Below are positions 57,563 through 63,758 of a stretch of DNA of 63,758 nucleotides, piece by piece. The stretch's first letter is position 1. Each line of letters starts with the position of its first letter. The notes beneath the pieces were generated by a model. That model saw nothing but the letters and a program-made list of their open reading frames with translations, did not search any database and was not told the origin of the DNA. Source of the DNA: Selenomonadales bacterium (GTDB taxonomy: Bacteria; Bacillota; Negativicutes; Sporomusales; UBA7701); the NCBI GenBank assembly GCA_018434945.1, contig JAHDOI010000079.1, forward strand, positions 1 to 63,758, written 5' to 3'. A program made the position numbers and the translations under genes.

Positions 57563-58315
57563 GTGGAAACAAGCGACATTTACACACTGCTCGCCCAGGT
57601 AACGGTCAAGCTGCGTCGGCGACTCCTATTCCTCGCCGCCCTGCTGGGGTTCGCCACCTGCGCCGGCTGGTTTATCGCCGACGATGTCATGCGCTATATG
57701 TTCAAGATGGTTCGCCAGGTCATCTTCATCAGCCCCACCGAAGCATTTGTCACGAAACTGAAGGTCTCGGTCGCCATTGGCCTGTCTTTGGCCATGCCTG
57801 CCTTAATGCACACGGTCATCGGCGCACTCAAAGGACGGCTGAGGGATTTCTCGCGGCAAAGCCACCTGCTGCTTACTGTGGCGGGCTTCAGCCTGTTTGT
57901 GATCGGCGCCGCCTTCTGTTTCTTCGCCGTGCTGCCGGTGGGCATCGGTTTTCTCCTCGGCTTCGCCACCCTGGAGATGCAGCCCCTGCTGTCCGCCGGC
58001 CGCTTCGTATCCTTCGTGCTAAGCTGCATGATCGCTTTCGGGCTGATGTTCGAGCTGCCGCTCGTCATAATGCTGCTCGCTTCTCTTGGCCTCCTCACCG
58101 CCGACACGCTGCGGAGCAAAAGGCGCCATGCCATCGTGCTGATATTCATCGTGGCCGGTGCCCTTACGCCCTCGCCCGACGTCGTCTCCCAGATCCTGCT
58201 TGCTGTCCCCATGCTAGGTCTCTACGAAGCAGGCATCATCCTTTCCCGTCTGTGCAAAAAGCCTGAAGAAAAACTGCCCGAAATGCCTCCAGATCAGCAG
58301 CAGATCTTCAATTAA
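57563..58315 (+). CDS. tatC2: TatC, twin-arginine translocase subunit, copy 2
   Basis: A 250-residue TatC homologue with six hydrophobic segments. FISPTEAFVTKLKVSVAIGLSLAMPALM (about 52-80) corresponds to the family's second segment. The N-terminal signal-binding motif is degenerate (YTLLAQVTVKLRRRLLF in place of LxxHLxELR), so substrate binding may differ from copy 1. GTG at 57563 follows AAAGGGG. It is the last gene of the operon and is followed by a strong terminator. Confidence 0.82.
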   Translation: METSDIYTLLAQVTVKLRRRLLFLAALLGFATCAGWFIADDVMRYMFKMVRQVIFISPTEAFVTKLKVSVAIGLSLAMPALMHTVIGALKGRLRDFSRQSHLLLTVAGFSLFVIGAAFCFFAVLPVGIGFLLGFATLEMQPLLSAGRFVSFVLSCMIAFGLMFELPLVIMLLASLGLLTADTLRSKRRHAIVLIFIVAGALTPSPDVVSQILLAVPMLGLYEAGIILSRLCKKPEEKLPEMPPDQQQIFN

Positions 58316-58356
58316 ATGGGCACGGGTCGCCTAGACCGCATTCCCGTACACAGATA

Positions 58357-58395
58357 TTAAAAGCTTCCGCGTCTTTGCGGAAGCTTTTAACTTTT
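58357..58395 (+). terminator. intrinsic terminator of the AOR-Tat operon
   Basis: TTAAAAGCTTCCGC and GCGGAAGCTTTTAA pair perfectly over GTCTTT, followed by CTTTTGG. Confidence 0.85.
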
Positions 58396-58515
58396 GGTTG
58401 AAATCCATCTACATGATGTAACCCTTTAGGATTTACGGGGCTTTGTCCACGAGAGGACTTTTTCATTCCGCGGTCGGTTGCATAAGGAAAAAACGGCGCT
58501 CCGCTACATTCAACC

Positions 58516-58941
58516 TTAACGGATTCTTCGCCGCTCCTGTCGCCGGCTCTCATACATCGCAAGCAGGTCCGGCCTATCCGCCGATGCCAGTTCGTATCCC
58601 GGCGCGAATTCGCGGGTCTTTTCGACGGCGGCTTTGAGGTCGTAGAAGACTTCCCATTTGGCTTTGACCTGGTCGTGGCCGGTGAGACGCAGGAGGTAGG
58701 CAGGGTGGTAGGTGGCGATGGCGGGGATGCCGTATTTTGTGTCGAACCAGCGGCCGCGGTCTTTGGTGATGCGGGCTTCGGGGCCGAGGAGGTATTTGAG
58801 GGCGACGCCGCCGAGGGCGACGATGACTTGGGGGTTGACGAAGGCGAGTTCTTCGTCGAGCCAGTTGAGGGCGCAGACGCGGCCTTCTTCGACGGTGGGG
58901 GTGCGGTTGCCTTTGGGGCGGCATTTGATTATGTTGGTGGT
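58516..58941 (-). pseudogene. truncated type-4 uracil-DNA glycosylase, copy 2
   Basis: The best kept of three copies: an uninterrupted minus-strand frame of about 140 codons from TTNIIKCRPKGNRTPTVEEG through GVALKYLLGPEARI and IPAIATYHPAYLLRL to a stop at 58516. TGA stands four codons upstream of the shared truncation point, and no start codon precedes the conserved part. The uracil-binding N-terminus is lost, so no activity is expected. Confidence 0.82.
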
Positions 58942-59080
58942 ATGTCAGTCATCTGCCGTAGGGGTGAATGTCCAGTGGATATCTGGGCTGACGGGTGTAT
59001 GCCAATCTTCTCGGAGACACGCGAACGCGGGTTTATTGAACAATTTGTACAGAATGTGTAATCCCTTTGATTTTAGAACA

Positions 59081-59121
59081 ATAAACAAAAAGCCTTACAT
59101 ACCGCTAATATGGAAGGCTTT
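59081..59121 (-). terminator. terminator of the activase-dccP-yedF operon
   Basis: On the minus strand AAAGCCTT and AAGGCTTT pair over a 17-base loop and are followed by TTGTTTATTG. It lies about 80 bases behind yedF. Confidence 0.6.
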
Positions 59122-59197
59122 GCCTAGCGAGTCTTTATCTAATTAGAGCCTACAAGACCGGCAAGTTAAACCGAGAGGGGACTACCGTCCGTCTTGC

Positions 59198-59782
59198 TCA
59201 TAAGGTTATCGCCGGGCCAACGGACAGTTCGGCCAGGATTGTGTACATGTTGGTGACGCCGCCTGCCGCCAGGCGATCTTTGAGGTGAAAGTGATCGAGG
59301 CAGGTGCCGCAGGATAGCACTTTGACGCCGCTTTCCGCGAACGAGGCGAGGTATTCGGCGACGGACGAGCCTTCGACAGCCAGTTTTACGGCGCTGTTGA
59401 TCAGCAGGATAGACCGCGGCAACGGCTCGATTTCGCCAAGGGTGTAGAAAAATGACTTCATGAGGATGGCCCCCAGTTCTTCGCTGCCGTGCCCGAGGGT
59501 ATCCTTGGTAATAAGGTAGACGACGGTACCCGAGGCAATGGCGGGTTTGCCGGTTTCCGCGGCAGGAGTGCCTTTTGTGATGCGGATATGGTAGTAGCCG
59601 CTTCTTTCCTCGACGCTCACGCCGCAGCCATTGGCGGCGGCGAACTTGGCGACATTCTCCCTGGCGGCGGTGTTATCCACAATTGTAGTGACGACGCCTT
59701 CTCGGATGACGTCGAGGGCTTTTTTGGTCGCGATGACCGGCTGGGGACAGGCCAAACCTCTCGCGTCAATTTCGCTTGACAT
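59198..59782 (-). CDS. yedF: YedF, sulfurtransferase-like selenium metabolism protein
   Basis: A 194-residue two-domain protein. The N-terminal TusA-like domain has the Cys motif LACPQPVIATKKAL (about residue 10). The C-terminal DsrE-like domain contains GSEELGAILMKSFFYTL and CGTCLDHFHL (about residue 158). YedF proteins occur with YedE, SelD or the cysteine desulfurase-like enzyme and are thought to carry selenium or sulfur. It is the last gene of a minus-strand operon that faces the AOR operon, where the YedE halves and DUF3343 are encoded. Confidence 0.9.
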   Translation of the reverse strand: MSSEIDARGLACPQPVIATKKALDVIREGVVTTIVDNTAARENVAKFAAANGCGVSVEERSGYYHIRITKGTPAAETGKPAIASGTVVYLITKDTLGHGSEELGAILMKSFFYTLGEIEPLPRSILLINSAVKLAVEGSSVAEYLASFAESGVKVLSCGTCLDHFHLKDRLAAGGVTNMYTILAELSVGPAITL

Positions 59783-59793
59783 GATTTTCTCTC

Positions 59794-60948
59794 CTAACCC
59801 ATCATCTCCAGAAAAGCCTGAACCCTGGTTTTGATCTGCTCTACATCGCCCTGCGAGTAGTCGGTCTCGATATGCAGGTACGGGACGTTGCCGTTATCGC
59901 TGAGATAATCCTTAAGCACCTTGCTCTCGACATTGTAGGTATGACATCCTTGCCAGACGATATCCACGACGCCGTCGGCGCGCCACTCGCGGGCAACTTC
60001 CGCCACCAACTCCATCCGTCGAGGGTTGGGGCTCATGCAGGAGCAAGGAGTACCCAAATACTTTTCGGCTATTGCCTCCAGCGCCGGTTTTGACTCATCC
60101 ACCAGGCTGACGAACTGCTTCATGCCGGCGCAGTTTTCGATATAGACCACAGCCGCGCCGCAGTCCTCGATGACTTTGAGTACCTTCTCAGCACCGATGC
60201 CGGTGGGCACGCCGGTGACGACAATCCGCTTCGCCCCCTTGGGGAATGCTCCCTCGCCGGCGGCGACCCGTCTCTTCAGTTCGTTGATAAGTTCCCGTAC
60301 TTGGGCTGTAAACTCCCGCCGGTCGAAAACGAAGTTGCGGGCCCAGAGGATTTTCAGCATATCAAGGCCAGACAGGGGGACTGGGTCGTATTTCGTGAAG
60401 GCGGCCAGTTCCTGGATCAGCAGCCGCTCGGCGTTGAGCTCCTTGATGGCGGCGACAAGTTTCTCGTCGGTTATCTTTGCTCCGAAAGTCGTTTCGAGAA
60501 GGTCTTTCAGTTCCCGCACCGCGGCCAGCCAGTAGGCCTTATCGGCCTCTGTTGCGTAGCTTTGCGGCAGTTTCATGACGTGCAGCGGCTTCATCTTCGC
60601 CATATGCTCGAACATTTTCTTTTTGCCGTCGCAGGTCGTCTCGCCGACAATAAGGTCGGAGTGCAGGAAAAAGGGGCACTTGTCGGTAACCGCGAAGCCG
60701 TAGGACGATTTGATCAGCGGACAGAAGTTACGCGGAAGCGTTTTTTCGCCGTCGGCGATGGGTTCTTCCTTGGTCGCACACAGGGCCACCGGCTGAGCAC
60801 CAGCCGCCAAGGCCACCTCCTGCGGAGCGAACATGCAGTAAAAGCCGACTACCTTTGCGCCCTCTTCTTTGAGCTGTTTAAGCGAAGTGGCCGCATGAGG
60901 AATTGCCATGTCGAAATGGGCCATGGCCTGAGCACGGGACAGGGTCAT
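59794..60948 (-). CDS. double-cubane cluster reductase (HgdB/YjiM family)
   Basis: A 384-residue member of the 2-hydroxyacyl-CoA dehydratase subunit family, of the single-subunit type called double-cubane cluster proteins. Conserved Cys sites lie in VGFYCMFAPQE, NFCPLIKSSYG, CPFFLHSDLIVGETTCDGKKK and SCMSPNPRRM. ATP-driven reduction by the activase encoded just upstream lets such enzymes carry out very low-potential reductions. The natural substrate of the family is not known. ATG follows GAGGAGGAG; three bases separate it from the activase gene. Confidence 0.9.
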   Translation of the reverse strand: MTLSRAQAMAHFDMAIPHAATSLKQLKEEGAKVVGFYCMFAPQEVALAAGAQPVALCATKEEPIADGEKTLPRNFCPLIKSSYGFAVTDKCPFFLHSDLIVGETTCDGKKKMFEHMAKMKPLHVMKLPQSYATEADKAYWLAAVRELKDLLETTFGAKITDEKLVAAIKELNAERLLIQELAAFTKYDPVPLSGLDMLKILWARNFVFDRREFTAQVRELINELKRRVAAGEGAFPKGAKRIVVTGVPTGIGAEKVLKVIEDCGAAVVYIENCAGMKQFVSLVDESKPALEAIAEKYLGTPCSCMSPNPRRMELVAEVAREWRADGVVDIVWQGCHTYNVESKVLKDYLSDNGNVPYLHIETDYSQGDVEQIKTRVQAFLEMMG

Positions 60949-60951
60949 CTC

Positions 60952-61746
60952 CTATTCTCCTCCTCTTTGTAAATCATTCCAAGCCAGCAGCGCCGCGCCG
61001 ATCGAGCCGGCGAACACCGCGTCTCTAGGCACTGTTATCGGTAGCTTCAGTTCGTTCTCAAGGGCTTTTTGCATTGAGTAATGTTGAGCCACGCCCCCGG
61101 TCAACACTACCGGCGGACAAATGGTTATCCGAGCGGCCATGGCGGCTACTCGGGTGGCGATTGATGTATACAGGCCGGCAACGATGGCTTCTCGCGGCGT
61201 GCCCCGGTTCAGCAGTCCGATCACTTCCGATTCTGCAAACACCGTGCACATGGCATTTATCGGACAGTAATCACCGCCACTGGACAGCGACGCCATTGCA
61301 GACAGATCGAGGCCGAGAGCGTTGGCCATAACCTGCAGGAATCGACCTGTGCCGGCGGCGCACTTATCGTTCATGATAAAGTCGAGGACGCGGCCGTTGC
61401 CGTCCACTCGGATGGCTTTGACATCCTGACCGCCGATGTCCACCACCGTACCCACTCCTGACACCAGACAGGCCGCCCCCGAGGCGTGGCAGGTTATCTC
61501 CGTCACCGCTTTCGTCAAGGAGTCGAGGCCGACCCGTCCGTAGCCCGTGCCGTATATCCTTGCGATATCGTCTACAGTCTCACCCCGCCGTTCTGCCGCC
61601 TTGGCCAGCATGCCAGCCGCAACCTCCCGTGGATTCCAGCCGGCCGGCTCGATATAGTTCTCCATAAGGGTGCCATCGTAAAAAGTAACCTTAATGGCGG
61701 TCGATCCAGCGTCGACCCCAGCAACAACGCCTTTAATCCTTTCCAT
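60952..61746 (-). CDS. ATP-dependent activase (2-hydroxyacyl-CoA dehydratase activator/YjiL family)
   Basis: A 264-residue ASKHA-fold ATPase. GVDAGSTAIKVTFYDG is the first phosphate loop, and VVDIGGQDVKAI (about residue 100) and VLTGGVAQHYSM are later ones. The bridging 4Fe-4S ligand is in NDKCAAGTGRFLQVMA (about residue 127), and CPINAMC adds the second site. As a homodimer it sends electrons into the double-cubane protein at the cost of ATP. It is the first gene of the three-gene operon. ATG at 61746 follows GAGGGA. Confidence 0.92.
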   Translation of the reverse strand: MERIKGVVAGVDAGSTAIKVTFYDGTLMENYIEPAGWNPREVAAGMLAKAAERRGETVDDIARIYGTGYGRVGLDSLTKAVTEITCHASGAACLVSGVGTVVDIGGQDVKAIRVDGNGRVLDFIMNDKCAAGTGRFLQVMANALGLDLSAMASLSSGGDYCPINAMCTVFAESEVIGLLNRGTPREAIVAGLYTSIATRVAAMAARITICPPVVLTGGVAQHYSMQKALENELKLPITVPRDAVFAGSIGAALLAWNDLQRGGE

Positions 61747-62062
61747 TGTCCCTCGCTCGCAATTATATAGATAAATTTTTAGTATTATATATATATTTTC
61801 TATATAACTCCATGTATTCCTACCATATGCCAGACTAAATAAGAAAATCGCCGAGAGTATATTGTAAAAATGAAAGCGTCGGCAATGCAGGAGGTGTTAC
61901 TGTATATATTGGAAGAAGGCTACGGAATCACTCCGTAGCCTTCTAGATATTCACAGTTTCGTAACTCCCCGGTGAAGCTTAGAAGCATCTTGTCAAGGTC
62001 CTGGTATATGGTAATTTGCTAATAATAGACCGATTCCCGCTTCTATGGTGGGGAGAGAATTC
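61747..62062. other. intergenic promoter region and hairpin
   Basis: The stretch 61750-61860 is AT-rich and should hold the promoter of the minus-strand activase operon, though no box is clear enough to name. GAAGGCTACGGA-ATCAC-TCCGTAGCCTTC (61915-61943) is a perfect 12-bp hairpin without a T run. No gene is seen. Confidence 0.5.
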
Positions 62063-62486
62063 TCAGCCTTTTCGCCGTTCTTGGCGTCTGCTTTCGTACA
62101 TCGCCAACAAGTCAGGCTTTTCGGGGGAGGCGAGGTCACAGCCGGGGGCGAGTTCGCGGGTTTTTTCGACGGCGGCTTTGAGGTCGTGGAAGATTTCCCA
62201 TTTGGCTTTGACCTGGTCGTGGCCGGTGAGGCGGAGGAGGTAGGCAGGGTGGTAGGTGGCGATGGCGGGGATGCCGTATTTTGTGTCGAACCAGCGGCCG
62301 CGGCCTTTTGTGATGCGGGCTTCGGGGCCGAGGAGGTATTTGAGGGCGACGCTGCCGAGGGCGACGATGACTTTGGGGGTTGACGAAGCCGAGTTCTTCG
62401 TCGAGCCAGTTGCGGGCGCAGACGCGGCCTTCTTCGACGGTGGGGGTGCGGTTGCCTTTGGGGCGGCATTTTATGATGTTGGTGGT
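62063..62486 (-). pseudogene. truncated type-4 uracil-DNA glycosylase, copy 3
   Basis: Same fragment as copies 1 and 2, from TTNIIKCRPKGNRT to PDLLAMYESRRQERRKG and stop at 62063. One extra G near 62375 shifts the frame (424 bases, not a multiple of three). The truncation point and the following GTATGTTAGTCATCTGCCGTAG are shared with the other copies. Confidence 0.8.
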
Positions 62487-62689
62487 ATGTTAGTCATCTG
62501 CCGTAGGGGTGAATATCCGGTAAGTGTCGAGGTTCGGAGGCCCGGATGCGGATAAATTGACCGCTTAGTGAGCAAGTTAGTGTAGATTGTTGAATCTGCG
62601 ATATATCGCTAACTTGTATTTCCAATCTTGACCAGATGCCGACCCTGTGATAATATAACGGCAGAATATTGGTGACAATATCCGGACAA

Positions 62690-62870
62690 CTTAATATATG
62701 GGATAGGTGCCCGAAAGGGCTTAATAGGGAAGTCCGGTTGAACGCCGGCGCGGTCCCGCCACTGTATTGGGGAGCAAACCCGAGTGAATGCCACTGGGAC
62801 GGAAGTCTTGGGAAGGTTCGGGGGAGCGAAGATCCAGAGCCAGGAGAACTGCCTATCTGACAATCGCCGT
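62690..62870 (+). ncRNA. cobalamin riboswitch
   Basis: An adenosylcobalamin-type aptamer. GGTGCCCGAAAGGGCTTAATAGGGAA (split across about 62706-62731) is the usual 5' part, followed by GCGGTCCCGCCACTGT and GAATGCCACTGGGAC. The B12 box is GCCAGGAGAACTGCC (about 62839-62853). It precedes the TonB-dependent receptor gene and should stop its expression when B12 is plentiful. Confidence 0.93.
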
Positions 62871-62921
62871 TATCACCCACGAAGGATGGGGAGGAGATTC
62901 TCGACGCAACCTTTGCGCTGA

Positions 62922-62953
62922 ATCCTTCCCGGCATTATTGCCGGGTTTTTTGT
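62922..62953 (+). terminator. expression-platform terminator of the cobalamin riboswitch
   Basis: CCCGGCA-TTAT-TGCCGGG (62928-62946) is followed by TTTTTTG. GAAGGAT at 62881 can pair with ATCCTTC at 62922, which overlaps the stem, a likely antiterminator. Confidence 0.8.
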
Positions 62954-62979
62954 CGGATACAGTTGTGCCGGTTTTTTAT

Positions 62980-63016
62980 CGAGAGCCTTCCGTTCTTCGG
63001 GAGGCTCTCTTTTATT
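62980..63016 (+). terminator. second terminator in the receptor leader
   Basis: GAGAGCCTTCC and GGGAGGCTCTC form a stem followed by TTTTATT. A third stem, CGTCCCTTTCAATAGGGACG with CCCTTTTAAAA, lies at 63089-63117. The rest of the leader up to 63203 shows no gene. Confidence 0.7.
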
Positions 63017-63217
63017 ATGGGCCACCCGGCCAACATTTGTTTGCCGTTCAGTTATATTGACTTTGCCGCGCCTGGGCAGCGCGGCGCCGTCCCTTTCAAT
63101 AGGGACGCCCTTTTAAAATGCATTTTGAAAATAAAAGACCTGCCAGCGGGGGTGATGCATTTGCCGTGAGAAGAGTCCTATTATGCCGCAAGGAAAAATG
63201 ACGAAGGAGTGGTTTCC

Positions 63218-63758
63218 GTGATAAAAGGGAAAAAGCTGCGGCAAGCGGTTTGCTCGGCGCTTGCCGTCAGTTTAAGCTGGTCGGTGGCTACCGCAGCCAT
63301 GGCCCAGGAGCGGGCCGAGTATAATCTCGATCCGGTTGTCGTCACAGCAATGCGGGGAGAGTCCACCGACCTGAAAACGCCCGCGTATGTCAATGTCTAT
63401 GACCAGGAAAAGCTCAAGGCCACCGGGGCGGCCAACCTGCTGGACGCCCTGAAATACACCGAGGGCATCACCTATGACGGCTACGGCGCCCAGGGGCACC
63501 TATACAGCTCGATGACCGCCAAGGCCGTAATCCGCGGAATGGACCGCGGCACGGTCGTACTGCTGGACGGCGTGCCGACGAATCTATCCGGCTATTACTC
63601 CCTCGAACGCATTCCGTTGAGCAATATCGAGCGGGTCGAGGTGGTCAAGGGAGCCTCCTCGGTGCTGTACGGCACCGCGGCGATGGGCGGGGTGATCAAT
63701 ATCATCACCAAGAAGAAGGTCGAAAATAGTATTTCCTTAGAGCAGGGCAGCTTCGGGG
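63218..63758 (+). CDS. TonB-dependent outer-membrane receptor, 5' part (BtuB-like)
   Basis: The gene runs off the right end; 180 codons are visible. GTG at 63218 lies eight bases after AAGGAG. A signal peptide (KKLRQAVCSALAVSLSWSVATAAMA) is followed by a TonB-box-like LDPVVVTA and the plug domain with LLDALKYTEGITYDG, KAVIRGMDRGTVVLLDGVP and IERVEVVKGASSVLYGTAAMGGVINIITKK. The cobalamin riboswitch in front suggests a corrinoid (BtuB-type) receptor. Its presence means that the cell has an outer membrane. Confidence 0.93.
   Translation, partial: MIKGKKLRQAVCSALAVSLSWSVATAAMAQERAEYNLDPVVVTAMRGESTDLKTPAYVNVYDQEKLKATGAANLLDALKYTEGITYDGYGAQGHLYSSMTAKAVIRGMDRGTVVLLDGVPTNLSGYYSLERIPLSNIERVEVVKGASSVLYGTAAMGGVINIITKKKVENSISLEQGSFG

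Noticed and set aside
48242..58315. Interpretation of the operon as a molybdenum DMSO-reductase type respiratory system
   Set aside because: The catalytic gene is of the AOR (tungsten) family and no DMSO-reductase-family catalytic subunit or membrane anchor of that type is present.

Overview
The window reads as GC-rich chromosome from an anaerobic, spore-forming, diderm Firmicute, most likely a Negativicutes member close to Sporomusa, Pelosinus or Thermosinus. The grounds are a 2-oxoacid and tungsten-enzyme anaerobic gene set, Firmicute regulators (CcpN/PDRP pair, T-box, IclR, AtoSC-type sigma-54 control), a gene block with mother-cell sporulation promoters, and a TonB-dependent outer-membrane receptor behind a cobalamin riboswitch. 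The taxonomic placement is inference; no rRNA or tRNA gene was seen.

Layout. 1-2,020: a gene start leaving on the left, an RDD membrane protein, a small membrane protein, and two unexplained structured repeats. 2,024-6,160 (minus): ccpN-like regulator, PPDK regulatory protein and ppdK. 6,380-9,099: M48 protease, HpcH/HpaI aldolase, DUF2225 protein. 9,365-15,332: AtoS/AtoC-like two-component pair followed by a sigma-54 promoter and atoE-atoD-atoA for short-chain fatty acid uptake and CoA activation. 15,554-19,043: TerC-family protein, flavin reductase, menG and a UbiA prenyltransferase, and a small coiled-coil protein. 19,179-22,402: serA and a DUF1015 gene behind a T-box leader with two antiterminator/terminator modules. 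22,575-28,283: c-di-GMP-type signalling protein, ferredoxin-type aldo/keto reductase, thioredoxin-reductase-like flavoprotein, YkvI-like transporter.

28,377-35,982 is a probable spore-surface island. It holds three VLADQ-motif paralogs, small single-span proteins, a clostripain-like protease without signal peptide, a glycine-rich protein broken at a run of nine G, a Cys/His repeat protein and a DUF11 protein. Five of its genes carry sigma-K-type promoters with an exact 17-base spacing.

36,360-47,015: PAS sensor kinase, GT51 transglycosylase, pyruvate:ferredoxin oxidoreductase, an IclR regulator, an unknown conserved protein and a CstA-family (pyruvate/peptide) carrier. Near-identical GGAAT...ATTCC palindromes lie upstream of both the oxidoreductase and the unknown-cstA operon, suggesting one IclR pyruvate regulon.

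48,242-58,315 is a ten-gene plus-strand operon built round a tungsten aldehyde:ferredoxin oxidoreductase: Tat-signal Fe-S subunit, AOR, split YedE, Tat-signal polyferredoxin, cysteine-desulfurase-like enzyme, DUF3343 carrier, TatC, SLBB/NuoF/GltD-like flavoprotein, NapH-like membrane ferredoxin and a second TatC. Facing it (59,198-61,746, minus) are an activase, a double-cubane reductase and yedF. Together they suggest an energised anaerobic redox system with dedicated Tat export and sulfur or selenium handling. Three truncated uracil-DNA glycosylase copies flank this region. The window ends in a cobalamin riboswitch and the start of a TonB-dependent receptor.
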